Source: Pilatotrama ljubarskyi
Taxonomy: Eukaryota > Basidiomycota > Agaricomycetes > Polyporales > Polyporaceae
Length of the DNA stretch: 64,000 bases
Reading direction: 5' to 3'
Assembly: GCA_022385805.1 (NCBI GenBank)
Contig: MU277753.1
Coordinates: 43,205-107,204, forward strand
Shown: positions 9,955-21,830 of the stretch, piece by piece
Numbering within the stretch: the stretch's first letter is position 1
Layout: each line of letters begins with the position of its first letter
Notes under the pieces: generated by a model
Seen by the model: the letters and a program-made list of their open reading frames with translations, nothing else
Database searches by the model: none
Told to the model about the DNA's origin: nothing
Position numbers and translations under genes: made by a program

Positions 9955-12900
9955 AACACGCTATCCGCTCTTACTTTGGATTGTAATGGTCTCGCGAATG
10001 CTGCCAAACAAGGGGCTATCTCTGCCCTCATTGCATCTCATCAGCCACACATTTGGGTGCTCAACGAGACCAAGTCGCCGCATCCCATGAGTGATAGAAT
10101 TCATACCCCCGGGTACCACAAATATGAATGACCGGGGCGTAAGCTCGACCGAGGACGAGGCGGCAAATGGGGAGTCATAGTTGGGGTCAAGTCCACATTA
10201 CATGCTCAGCAGCTGGACACGGACCCACGCTTCTGCGGGCGCTTGATCGCACTCGACATCGTCATCAGTACCACGAACGGGCGCGGCTACCTCCACCGTT
10301 TCCTGGGCCTATACGCCCCGTGGGATCTGGGTGCGGAAGGCGCAGCAACACAAGAGTTCTGGCAGTACGTGGCTGGGCTTTGCCGCGCTGCACCCCACTC
10401 TTGGTCCATCATCGGTGATTGCAATACGACTATGCTCTCTTCCGAAAGTCTCGGTCGCACGCATCACTCTGCTAGTCTTCTCGCATATTCAGAATTCCTC
10501 CGCACCTCCGATGGCATAGATGTCTGGGCCTCACAAGGAGACTCTGCCGCGCGCTACGTGTTCACATGCAAGTCGTCCAGTGGCCTAGGACTCTCGGTCA
10601 TCGATCGCGTAGCGATCTCCCGACGCGGGATATACTCAGCGACCTGTACGACGCTCCAGGACTTCATCCCCGCCACAGACTACCGGGCCGTCCGCGCCAT
10701 GATCGCACTCGCTGCCCCGCTCTCTGTTGGCCATGGTGCGAGCGCCTCTCTACAGGACTCTGCTGCACGGCCGTCTTATCCACCGCGCTTCCGCTACCCC
10801 AAACACCAGGAGAAATACTGTTTTTCTCACTTTGCCCGCCTGGTTGACTCAGCGATTACAGCAGAACGTTTACACGACTACCCAGTCGACGACGACGAAT
10901 CTTTCAACTGCCGATATCTTGCACTGACCCGCATCTTCAGATCCTGCGGTCTCGAGGCCTTCGAGACTCCCCAGACAACCCAATCCATGGCTCTTCCCTG
11001 CAAGCCGATGAATAGCCGCATACGCGCCATTCTCACCGAAACGTGCCGAGTCAACCGCCTCATCTTCGCTGCAAAAAATGACTCTGTCGCCCAGCTCGCG
11101 CATGACCACTTATGGGCTCAACGACTCATCGCAGATTTCACCCGGTCCGTCCCTCCCACTGACCGAGCACTGACCACCTCAGATCTCCTGGCCTACCTCC
11201 AGCGACTGCGGCGTATCCTCGGAAGGCTGCGCTACTTGAATGAGCGCGCTGAGGCTGAACATCGTGTCACACAGGTGTCGCGCGCTCGAATCAATGCCGC
11301 CCTATTAGGGGGCCCTTGTAAGCGCCTCTACACGCATTCCTTAGACTCTGACGGTCCACCAGCCGCGCTTCAGAGCCCCGATGACCCGTCAATACTGGTC
11401 ACTAGCGCTAGTGGGATCAAGGAGGCCACGGTGCATTACTTCTCCTCACTCTTCACCCGCACTCCTCGGGTGCCATCTCAAAAACCCTGGATGACAACGC
11501 CGTCTATTGCTCACATACGTGAGCGCACCGCCGCTCATCCCTTTATTTGGCCCCGTTTACTGACGCTGGCAGACCTCCGCATGCTCCTACACAAGGGCAA
11601 CCCACGCCCCTCCCCCGGGCCCGACTTGTGGGAGAAGTGGTATATCAAGGCGCTCAGCGACTCCGCCCTCTCGCTCGTGCTTGATCTCGTCAACAACGAG
11701 ATTAAAAACTCCCACATCCCAGACTCTGTCAAGCCCGCAATAATGTCGACCATCTTTAAGCGAGGGGTGCGCACAGATCTGGCAAATTACCGCGGCATCA
11801 CCTGTTCCAACCTGCTCAAAAACCTCCCCTTCGCCTGGCTCAACCAACTCCTAGCGCCCTACGCCGCAGAACACGGCATTCTACCACAGGCGCAGGTCGC
11901 CACCCAGCCTGGGGTCCAGGCACGCGACTTGGTCTCCTTCCTCGCCCAAGTCGATGCGTATGTGCACCGCCACAAGCAACCCCTCTTCGTGTTGCGGCGA
12001 GATCAACGAAAGGGCTTCGACCGCCTCGAACCTGAGGGGTTCTACGACGCGGTACAAGCCTATGGGTTACCCCGCGCGCTCGCCGACCTAGACAGATCGG
12101 TGCAGCATTGTGTACCGTACCAGGTAAAGACTGCCTATGGCCTAACCACCTCCTTCACAGTTTCAGGTGTCACACAACAAGGCGGCCCGTTCTCCCCGCT
12201 GAAGTCCACTCTCACCACGAGCATGGTCAACCACTGGCTCAGCGACGTCATGGTGCCTGAAGACTGCCTCATGCTCATGTCTCGCCAGGGCACGCTTGGT
12301 AAGCCACACATTCCTGATGACCATCTCCGCCTCCATCTCCTGATGGTTGAGGCTATGGATGACTCCATCCTCCTCATGCCGTCGTTGACTGCCTTGCGGA
12401 CTGCTGCACTTCATGCTGATCGTTTTCAGGCCGCTTACGGATGGGAGACGAACTGGGCCAAGTCACTGCTATACACCACCCAAACCCCCTCCCGGCTTTG
12501 GTAGCAACACCACCACCATGCCCTCCGTGGATCCTACCAACCCCGACTCGCCTCACACCACCCTCCACCCTGTCCCCATCACTACCAATTTCTTCGAGTT
12601 CCTCCATGTACAAATCAACGACCCCGATGCACAATACGAGAAAATCCGACACATTATCTCCCACTTCTCCTTCCCCAACCTCCCCACTCGCCTACCCCTC
12701 ACCGCCCTCCGCCGCATTCTCACCTCCTGTCTCGTCTCCCGCATCCGCCCATACCTCTCGTATCAACCCCTCCCCCGGTCCTCTGTACTCGACCTCGATT
12801 GCCTTCTCGCACACCACATCCATGACTACCTCGGCTTCCCCTTCCACTTCAGTACTCACCTTCTCTTTGCCCCCCTCTCCCATCTCGGCTTTGAATTCCG

Positions 12901-13462
12901 TTCCCTCTCCCAGCTCAACGATGCTGCCGCCATCGAAGGCCTGCTCCGCGACCTTAATCATCACGTGCCTGCGTTCCGAAGCATGGCTCGTATCACACTC
13001 GCCGACTGGACTTGTATGTTCAACAAGTGCCGCAGTCCCCTCGAAGGCAGTGTTTCTCGCTCCTTCTCCCGCCTCAAGCGACGCCTTCCCGCGGCTTGGA
13101 TCACCACGCATGAAGTCCTACACGAGCTTGACCTCGGTATTCGCCTCACAGACCAGTCATTCCTCTTCCACAGAAACATCGCCCTCCACCACCTCATCCG
13201 CACCCTACCGCCTCCTCCCTCCTCCCCTGACTCCCTCTCCATCACTAACCTTGAGCGTGCAGGCCTCACTCACCTCTCTCAGCTTGGATCCTGGACCTGC
13301 CCCTCCTCTGCGCCATCCTGCCACCCCCATCTCATCCCACATGACCACCTGCCCGCCACACTGCGAACTTTTGCAGCTGGCCGCGAGTGGCCAGGGATTA
13401 AAGCATGGCTCCAACGACTCACCCTCGTGGACCTCGTTCACGCAACCGCTGGCGTCCCGTGA
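9955..13462 (+). pseudogene. LINE endonuclease-reverse transcriptase, broken
   Basis: The endonuclease begins at LTLDCNGLANAAKQGAIS and continues through WVLNETKSP; TGA 10,129-10,131 interrupts it after HTPGYHKYE, and the same frame resumes. SIIGDCNTT near 10,410 fits the EN core (GDFN-like). RT motifs: NYRGITCSNL near 11,790, RRDQRKGFDRL with its aspartate codon at 12,001, SGVTQQGGPFSP near 12,165, and the active-site AMDDS at 12,352-12,366 (the usual form is A/YADD). After about 12,500 the frame shifts to the one carrying HVQINDPDAQYEKI and the thumb, which ends at TGA 13,460-13,462. Confidence 0.8.
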
Positions 13463-14824
13463 TACAGCATCGCCGACAATCGCTGGGAGCTAGCCCTCCC
13501 TCGCAGTGTGTGCCGAGACGAGGCAGAAATGTATATTCGAACCGCCGCCGCTGTCTCTCCTGTCCCTCCCCTCTGCTCTGACACCTTCCCCCTCATTCTC
13601 GCCTCTGATGCTTCAGCCGTCGACATCCTCCAACCGCTCTGTGAACCCTCCAAGCATGTCACCTTCGCCGCCGTCACCACCTCCTCCACTCTTCTCATGT
13701 CCGTCGCTCCGTCAGACCGCCTTGCATCAAGCCTTCATGGCGAGATCTTAGGCCTCGTCGCTGCCACCCTTCTCCACCTCGACTCCCCCTCCGCCTCCTC
13801 CCTCACCCCTCCCACCCTCTACACAGATCATCTTAACTCCGTCCGCTTCCTCGACACGCACTCCTCCCTCCCTTCCCACTACAACACCCCCTCCTTCACA
13901 CCTGCTCTCTCTGTCTACCGTTGGCTTCTCGACCTCCGCTCCCGCTTCCCAAACTGTCCCCGTATCTCCTACACCCCTGCCCACACCTCTTCCACCTCCC
14001 TCCCTGCCCGTGCAAATGCCTATGTCGACGCCCTCGCATCCTCCCCCCTCGCACACTCCCCATCACTCCGCCCCCTCTCCTTGCCCCTCCCAACCTTTAC
14101 CCTACCTGACTACACTCTCCACTCCCCTTCCTATGGCTACGTCGAAGCGAATATCCCCTCCTTTCTCGCCTCCCGTGCCTCCTCCCTGTTCTCCCACTCT
14201 GATGCCCGCCCCAACCTCACCCTCTTTCGGCCCCTCTACGATGCTCACTTCCCACCACCCCATCCATACACTCGCGCCTCGTCTGCGTACTCTGCCGCCG
14301 TCCAACTCTATGCCCGCTCCAGCCAACTCGACACCCGCGCTATCCGCTTCACCCGCTTGGGCGACTGTCTGCCCTGGTGCCATGCTGGCTGCCCTGCCGT
14401 TGAAACCATGCATCACGTCTTCGTCCGCTGCCCATCCTTTGACGATCTACGTCAAAGCGCCCTGCAGGATCTGATCCGTGACACGTCCGAGCAGCTCAAC
14501 GCTGCTGAAACCACACCAGCCATTAAGGACGTCGTCCTCCGGATCACGTCGACGCTCTTCTCCGACTCCCTTGACGTATGGCCGCAATACACGAGCCGCT
14601 ATTATCTGGGCACCATGCCGCCCCTGCATCTCAACACCCAGCTCCTCCATCCTCCAGCGCGGCGCCTTCTCACGCGGGTTGTCCACGGCTGGCATACCGC
14701 CTCCATCCGCCTCGCGGGTCGCATCTGGGGAGTATACAAGCGGCGCACCTCCCCTCGGGTCCGGGCGGCGCCCTCGACTGAAGCGCTTTTCCTACCCCCA
14801 CACCTACAATATTTATTACAGTAA
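13463..14824 (+). pseudogene. LINE RNase H and C-terminal zinc-finger region
   Basis: Same frame as the thumb, after the stop at 13,460. All four RNase H1-type acidic positions can be read: D in LILASDAS (about 13,607), E in LHGEILGL (about 13,742), D in LYTDHLNS (about 13,825) and D in ANAYVDALA (about 14,025), with the usual His in YTPAHTSST. A C-x4-C-x10-H-x5-C-like cluster (CLPWCHAGC to HHVFVRC) follows at 14,368-14,432, as in many LINE tails. It ends at TAA 14,822-14,824. Confidence 0.75.
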
Positions 14825-14990
14825 TTACCACTCCGCTAAGTCAGCCGGGCCGGCGAGGTATTGGGTCTTATCTCTTTACCTGAGTTACTTGTTGTAGCGT
14901 AGTCGGTCTAATAAATCTGTTCTCCGTTCTCCGCCCGGCTAATAGGTGCCCGACCAAACACGACTCGGGCGCTTAATTGATTGATGCGAC

Positions 14991-17900
14991 GCGACGTGTT
15001 CTTTACCCTTGTTTGTCCTCAACCACAAGCAGCCACATACTGCCTTTTCAGGCTTGCTTACTAAGTGTTTATAGGCATATTATATATCATTAGAAAGCTA
15101 TTCTCAAGCTGAATACAGCTGCATGGTTCATGAAGAGAGATAACTAGATCTGAAGGTGCTAATAATGGTTTTCTTGTTGTTTGCCCCTTTGTAGACTTGT
15201 TTACCAGGTGTCTATAGACATGTTGCATATCATTAGGAAGCTATTCTAGAGCTGAATACAACTGCATGGTTTATGATTACAGATCATAGAATACGAAGGT
15301 GCTGGTACAGGTTCTTCTGTTCTATGCTTGTCCCTAGACACTAGCATAGTTCTGACCCTTGGTGAAGAAGTGCTAGCACCTTATGGGTGTATTACACACA
15401 TTAGGAATCTATTCTTAAGCTAAATGCAACTGCATAGTTTTTGAAGGTGTCTGATCAGGTTTGAATGTGATACTACAGATTCACCTGTTCTTTATTGTTC
15501 TGTGTGCCCAGCTGTACATACTCCGGTTCTAGCCCCTTGTAGGCTTGTTTACTATATGATTATAGACAAATTGCATACCTTTAGAAAGCTTCTTTCAAGC
15601 TGAAGGCAAGTGCATCGTTAATTGCCAGAAATAATCAGTGCTGGAGGTGCTAGTACAGGTTTTGCTATTCTTTAATTGTGCTGAGCCATATACACAATCT
15701 GAGCCCTAGTAGGTGTGCTTCTGAGTGCATATAGCCATATAATATGCCATTATGAAGCTGTATAGCAGGTATATTAAGCAGAAATAATCATAAGTGAAGG
15801 TGCCAGTAGAGGGTTGGTTGTTCTTGTTTACAGATAATCTTGTTACTTGTGTTGGCTCATGCTTAGTCACATATACAGCTTTTGACCCTTTGCACGCTTA
15901 TTCAGTAAGTGTCTGTAGACATATTATATATCATCTGCAAGCTGTGCTTGAGCTGAATCAAATTGTACTTATTTTAGGGAGAAACCATCAGACTGAGGGT
16001 AGCCCCGTCAAGTCTTACTATTCTTCACTTATCCCTGGACACATACAAGGCTTGTGACCACTGCAGGCACACTTCTGGCTGCTCATGGGGATGTTATATA
16101 TCACTAGAATGCTGTTCTCAACTGGAATTCAAGTAGATGGTTTATAAGGAGATCTAATGAAGTCTCAAGGTGCTACTACAAACTTAGCTGTCCTTCGTTT
16201 TTGGATGCACCCAATGGTCCCATCCAGACTTGTTTACTAAATGTTGATAGTCATATTGGATCCCACTCAGAAGCTTTTACTAAATTCAATACAACTATGA
16301 GGTTTGTTGCAACATAGCATTAGTGAAAGAGGGGCTAGTAAACTTTTTGTTATTTTCTGCCTGTCCTGAGCAACATACACAGCTTCTGACCCTCGCTTCT
16401 GACCCTCATGAGGGAACTCTTGACTTATTATTGCTGTATTATATATCATCAGGAAGCCACCTTCAAACTGAATGCAACTACATAATTAATCAGCTTCTAT
16501 GGCAAGCGTCTATGGGAATATAATATTTCATTAAAAGCTATTCTTGAAGTCAATATAGCTACATACACTCAGCATCTGGCCCTTACAGTCTTGTTTCCTC
16601 AGTCTGTATAAACAAAATATATATCATCAAAGAGCCACTTCTACACGGAGTACAACAACATGGATGATTGTCACATACCACCAGACGTGAAGGTGATATC
16701 AATGTTTCTGCTGTTCTATACTTGTCTGTAGCTATACACACAGCCTTTGGCCCCTCTAGGTGCATTCCTGGTTGTTGATAGACTTGTTATATACCATCGG
16801 ACAGCTATCTTTGAGTTGAATGCAAGCACACAGTCTATGAGGAGACATAACCTGGCCTAACAGAGCTGATGTAATTCCATCCTGCTTTTGTCTATTGTTT
16901 CTAGGCCCTGGTACATGCACAGCTTCTAAGCCCTTGTAAGCTTGTTCACTGAGTTTGTATGGAACTATTAGGTACTAATAGGAAGCTACTTGTGTGTCAA
17001 CAAGAAATCAGATCCTGGCTTCTTTTAGGCTTGTTTACTACTTGTTTAGGAAGATATTATATATTATCAGAGAGCTGTTGTCAAGCTGATGATAGCTACA
17101 CAGATTCTGTGGAGGAATAATCAGATTTGAAGGTGCTAGTAATGGTTCTATGTCCCAGCCACATGTCTTCAGACTGGTAAAGCAGGTTTCTACAGAAATG
17201 TTATATATCCACGAAAGCTATTTTGAAGCTGCAAACAACTACATGGCTGATTTGACAGATCATCACACATGAAGGTGCTAGTACTCTTGCATGCTTATGA
17301 GCATGTTATATATCAGTAGAAAGCCATTTTCAAGCTGAATGCAAGTAGATGGTTTCTGAGAGATATGACCAGGCCTGAAGGTGCAATTATAGATTCATGT
17401 GTTCTTTATTGCTGTGTGTGCCTAGTCATATATACACAGGTTCTGATCCCTTGCAAACATATATACCAAATGGCTACAGAATATTGAAGATGATGACAGC
17501 TGATTCTCACTCAATGCACCTTCATGGTTTGTTGCAACAGGTAACTAGTGCTAGAGGTGCTAGTAAATCATAGTGATGTAATATACTGTTAGGAAGCCAC
17601 TTTCAAACTGAATGCAACTACATCATCAATGAGCTTGTATAGTCAGATATGGAGGTACTGGTAGATTCTTGTATCCTTTGTGGTCAGTCATACACACCCT
17701 TCTCAACCTCCTGCAGCCTTCTTCAGTAAATATTCATAAGCATGACACATATCATCAGAAAGCTATTCTCAAGGTCAATATAGATACATACATCATGGCA
17801 AAAAAAGATCAGGTATGAAGGGGCCACTACAAATTCATTTGTTCTTAATTGTTATTTATTCCTAGCAAAATACACTCAGCTTTCCCCCCTTACAGGCTTA

Positions 17901-18430
17901 CTTAGAGGCTTGTTTCCTGAGTCTGTATAGACAAGTCATATACTATTAAAGACTTGATTCCAGGCTGTTACCTACCATCTGATCTAAAGGCGGTGGTGAT
18001 GGCTTTGCCATTCTTTACTTATGTCCAGTCAACCACATAGCTTCTGACCCCTTGCAATCATGTTTACTGTGTATTCCTGGACATATAATGCACTCCTAGC
18101 ACTATAGGAGACCATTTCCATCTCAAATTCACACAGTCTGTCAGGAGAGATGATCTTGAAGGTGCTTGTCCTCATGACTGTTATTAACCTCATGCACACA
18201 TATACCTTGCAGGTGCATTTCTTTTCGTTAATAGTCTTTCAATATACTATCAGAAAGCTCTGTTCAACTAGATTGTGACCATATTCAAGTTCTGGTCTTT
18301 CCTGTAGCTTATGCTGAAGCATATACCATCAGCAAGCAATGTTCAAGCTGATTGTACCCACATGGTTCTTGAAGGGAGGTGACCAGTGTTCAAGGTGGTA
18401 TTAAAGGGTCATTATCCTTTGTCCTCAACT
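14991..18430 (+). repeat. Degenerate AT-rich tandem array, about 135-185 bp period
   Basis: A landmark like ATATATCATTAGAAAGCT followed by CAAGCTGAATNCAACTNCATGG recurs near 15,085, 15,225, 15,400, 15,578, 15,745, 15,927, 16,095, 16,440, 16,620, 16,790, 17,055, 17,205, 17,310, 17,585 and 17,745. Each unit also carries GAAGGTGCTAGTA and a GACCCCTTGTAGGCTTGTTTACT-like segment. Units differ by roughly 25-40%, so the array is old. No coding. Its last part is the left arm of the long inverted repeat. Confidence 0.8.
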
Positions 18431-20475
18431 CCCTTGACCTCTCAGTATCATATATTCTATTAGAATACAAGATTGAGTGTACCAGGAGGCAGAGACATAT
18501 TGATGGAACATCAATATAGCTCTGCCCACAGTGAGTATTGGAATGAACAAGAGAGCTGAAGTAAGCATACAAATATATATAATTACAGCCCTTGAAGCCC
18601 TGACTGTCAGTAAAGAGCCTTAGACACTAATTTATCATAATGACAGCTGCAAACTCCATGCTTGGCCTCAATGGGTAGACTTACAATATAAAACCTCAGT
18701 GATCTGTTTGAGCTGATGGAATCACAAGGGCTGTAAGACTTAGAACATATATGATTGTAGAAATTTTTATGAGCATGACTTTCAGTTATAGAAACAAAGC
18801 ACCACAAAACATCTTCATAGACCACTTAATCACTAATAACCAGCCATTTTGGACTGTGTTCCAGAAGCTGTAAGAAATTAGGAAACATATGTAATGGGTA
18901 GACTCCAGTAACAAATATCATTATATCAACAGTCAATGCACATCTCATACCTCATCAAATGTATATGCCAGTAATGGCCCACTCCCCCCAAGTGACAATG
19001 TTAGGCAAATAGTAATAATAAGGGAGCACTCGAGCACGTTGGGAGGCCACGAGCGCAACAGGCTCTGAGATCGTTGAACCCTCGAATGAAGTGCCTCTGT
19101 GCTTATCATTTACTTTGCACAATAGCTTGTGCCACTTTTCATTAAAGTATGCCACTTTTTCACTTGGGGAGAGTGGGCCATTCCTGGCATGCACAATTGA
19201 TGAGATATGAGATGGGTGTTCAATAAAATGATATTTGTTACTAAGATCTACTTGTTATACGTGTTTTCTAATTTTTTACAACTTCTGAAAATACACATTT
19301 CAATGCAAGAGCTGGATTGTGAACAACTATGACAGTCAAAATAACTTGTAGTTAGCAATAAAGTGATCTATGAAGCTGTTATGTGGTGTTGTATTATTAT
19401 AACTCAAACTCACACTCATAGAAATTACTCAAATCATATTGTTCTAAGTCTTTCAGCATCTGCAGTTGCATCAGCGCAAGCAAAATACTGGAATTATATA
19501 TTGTAAGTCTAGCCATTGAGGCTGACCATGGGGTTTACAGCTATCATAACAATAAAGTTGTGTCTAGGGCTCTTTACTGACAGTAAGAGCTCCAAAGAGT
19601 ATAATCATGCACATTTGTATTCTTACTTTACCTCTCTTCTTCAAACTGGTCATCCTAACCATCACTGTAAGCAGAGCTGTACATATGCACCATAAATATA
19701 TATCTGCCTCCTGGTATGCTCAATCTTGCATATCAATAGAATACATAATAGTAAGAGGTCAAGGGGGTTGAGGACAAAGGATAATGACGACTTACTAGCA
19801 CCTTGAACACTGGTCACCTCCTTTCAAAATCCCCATAGTCACATTCAGCTTGAAGATTGGTTGCTGATGGTATATAAATCCTCATGAACACCCAGGACAA
19901 GACCTCTACAAGTATTCAGAAGCTGTCTATGTGACTGGGAATAAACACTAGGCAAGAACAAGGCAATCTGCACTAGCACTTTTATATCTGATCATTTCTT
20001 CCCCTGAACAGTGTAGTTGCATTCACCTCGAAAAGGGCTCTATAATGACATAGGAGGTGTCTGTAACTCACTAATGAAGCCTGCAATGGGTTAGAAGCTG
20101 TGTATATGCCTCAGCATAAGCAACAGTAAAGAGCAGAACTTGAAGACTTGCCAACTTCTCAGAAAACCATTTGGTCACAACCTAGTTGATAAACACACAG
20201 GAATGCACTGCAAGGTGTCAGAAGGTATATGTGTGCATGAAGGTGAATAGCAGTCATGAGTCATGAGGAGTAAAACATATACAAGAACCTTCAAATAAGA
20301 CCATCTCTCCTGATAGGTTGTGTGATTTCAGCATAGACATGGCTTCCTAGTAGTGCTAGTAGTGCATAATATGTCCAGGAACACACAGTAAACAAGATTG
20401 CAAGGGGTCAGAAGCTGTGTGTTTGACTAGAGATAAGTAAAGAACAGCAAAGCCATTACCACCCCCTTCAAATCT
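17980..20475. repeat. Long imperfect inverted repeat (foldback-like), centre about 19,080
   Basis: Left arm about 17,980-18,998; right arm about 19,163-20,475, reverse complementary at roughly 75-85% by eye. Matching landmarks are GGTGACCAGTGTTCAAGG (18,377 with the complement near 19,810), ACCAGGAGGCAGA (18,480 with 19,705), AGTAACAAATATCATT (18,908 with 19,230), and GCCAGTAATGGCCCACTCC (18,967 with 19,170). The outer arms consist of the tandem-array unit. The loop is about 160 bp and richer in G+C. This architecture matches foldback transposons. The right arm is longer by small insertions. Confidence 0.8.
18999..19162. other. Loop of the foldback structure
   Basis: Unique sequence between the two arms. 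A 79-codon minus-strand frame (18,955-19,194) spans the loop and the inner arm ends, but I see no recognised motif. It could be the original insertion site or a captured host fragment. Confidence 0.4.
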
Positions 20476-20483
20476 GATGGTTG

Positions 20484-20600
20484 CTTATTTTCACATTCCG
20501 GAGGTCCAATTTTAACGTTCCCACGGAGTCTTGTAGGAATAGCCGAGGTGCAGAAGCTCGCTGCATAGTAAACGATTTCCTTGTACCTCATCAATCGTAA
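20484..20600 (-). repeat. 270-bp repeat, truncated copy
   Basis: Matches the half of copy 1 that ends in CCTCATCAATCGTAA. It abuts a fragment of the unknown gene family, as the full copy at 2860-3129 also lies just downstream of that gene. Confidence 0.7.
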
Positions 20601-20609
20601 TTGATTTCT

Positions 20610-20861
20610 GCAGGAACATTGTCTATGCTCACATCTGGCACCAGTGCCAGAACTGCCCTCCATTCATGCGACCCTGACCAAATGTGCCCTGAAAAAGACT
20701 CCATCTACACCTTCACCCAGTCTCCTTAACCATGCATGACAAGATAACTTGGAGCACAAACAATGAAAATGGGTTCCTCTGGCCCTTCTTCTGAGATGCA
20801 CGCTAAGAACAAGGCATTTTCCAAGCAGAGCAGTTCACCTTTGATGTGCTTGCCATGCACG
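20610..20861 (+). pseudogene. Decayed 3' fragment of the unknown gene family
   Basis: Aligns by eye with 2135-2420 of the first gene, including the intron region: ATGCATGACAAGATAACTTGGAG matches ATGCGCGACAAGATGACTTGGAG in gene 1, then GTTCACCTTTGATGTGCTTGCC. Small deletions and stops break the frame. A TGTTA-type LTR fragment interrupts it at about 20,862. Confidence 0.65.
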
Positions 20862-21235
20862 TGCTGACTTCAAGCGTGCGACTTTGAAGTTGGGGATGTC
20901 CAGACAGAGGTGCAGCAAAGGCGAGGACTTTGGCAAAGCTATTAGCAAAGTGCCTGAGATCCTTCTGGGTGTCCTCAATCACAGACTAGAGGATGGAGGT
21001 GGAGCATGTCTGGAATTGGGCCGAAGTACGTCTGGAGTTGGAACAGAGTGGGCCATACAAACAACAACAAGTATCCAAACTGAGTAGCTACAGCATCCCA
21101 TGCTGGTATAGAATCAAACCTTATTGTGAACAAAAAAATAGGGAGAAGGACAGAAGATGAGTGTTGGAAATGAAGACAATAAAGCTTATTGTGAAGAAGG
21201 AATGGTGCAATCTGAGATGTATGGAAAATGTTAAG
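20862..21235 (+). repeat. LTR fragment of the TGTTA...TAACA family
   Basis: Shares with 23,523-24,235 the segments GTCCAGACNGAGGNGCAGCAA, TATTAGCAAAGTGCCTGAGA, AGTATCCAAACTGAGTAGCTAC and CTTATTGTGAACA. Both ends are truncated. The promoter-like TATA stretch of the full copy is only partly kept. Confidence 0.65.
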
Positions 21236-21725
21236 ACACATGCTGTGACCGGCGGGCGGAGTGGAGATGGGGGTTTCGAAGGAAGTTCAGAGAAATTTCG
21301 GCTATGACACAGGGGTGGGGACTTCGGCAAAACTAATATTAATGCCCTGAGTGGCCTTGTCTAGTGAACCCTACGTACTAGAGTACACCGACAAGGTTAC
21401 GAGAGCTCAAAGGAGTTCTGATGGAGGGGCAAACAGAGTTCTGAGACAGGAGGGACAGAGAACAGAGAAGGGATGGATTGACGGAGAGTAGGTATAGGAG
21501 TAGCATGAGGAGTAACGAGGGGTTAATGAGAGGGTAATGAGGTGTCTGAAATGAGCCAAAGGCTACTTTCAGCATGCTATTTATACTAAGTAATCCTGAT
21601 AAATAAGAAAAGGCCTTGCATCATAGGCGTCAGACTTCTGGTAATTCAAGGCCTAGTGACGTGAGACAAGGAATGATAAGAAGAGATATGATGTTAAAGG
21701 GGAAAGGTCTCGAAGAGTACTAAGT
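21236..21725. other. Repeat-like sequence, unassigned
   Basis: No coding signal. It contains short G/A-rich direct repeats and a TATTTATACTAAG box near 21,583. It could be part of a second LTR family whose other end is shared by 21,690-21,830 and 26,412-26,535. Confidence 0.3.
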
Positions 21726-21830
21726 AAGGAATGTGCAGACGTCCGAGGAAGTCCAGTCCTGAACTCCTGTGGGAGCTCTGGCAGAGGTCACGCCCTCTGG
21801 TGGCACAGGACATACACGCTGGGGCGAGCC
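21690..21830 (+). repeat. Second repeat family, copy A
   Basis: Shares with 26,412-26,535 the segments CTAAGTAAGGAANGTG, GAACTCCTGTNGG and CACCCTCTGGTGGCANGGGAC, at about 80% identity. Only these two copies are visible. It is probably an LTR or SINE part. Confidence 0.5.

Larger units (their letters stand above)
7940..14990 (+). mobile_element. Non-LTR retrotransposon (LINE), Tad1-like, degenerate
   Basis: The element reads in order: 5' UTR with an (ACC)n tract, gag-like region (8198 to about 9900), APE-type endonuclease (from about 9960), reverse transcriptase (about 11,560-12,470), thumb/linker (12,500-13,460), RNase H (about 13,590-14,040), a CCHC-like zinc finger (about 14,368-14,432), stop at 14,822-14,824 and an AATAAA at about 14,910. 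This domain order fits Tad1-clade fungal LINEs. It is broken by a frameshift near 8800, TGA 10,129-10,131, a frameshift near 12,500 and TGA 13,460-13,462, so this copy cannot make its proteins. The GC content is far above its flanks. Exact ends and a target duplication were not found. Confidence 0.85.

Noticed and set aside
12441..13493. 350-codon Ser/Pro/Thr-rich frame overlapping the LINE
   Set aside because: It is a shadow of the RT thumb frame in C-rich sequence; the overlapping frame carries the LINE domains.
15030..18430. CRISPR array
   Set aside because: Repeat units are 135-185 bp, strongly diverged and without uniform spacers, and the genome is eukaryotic.
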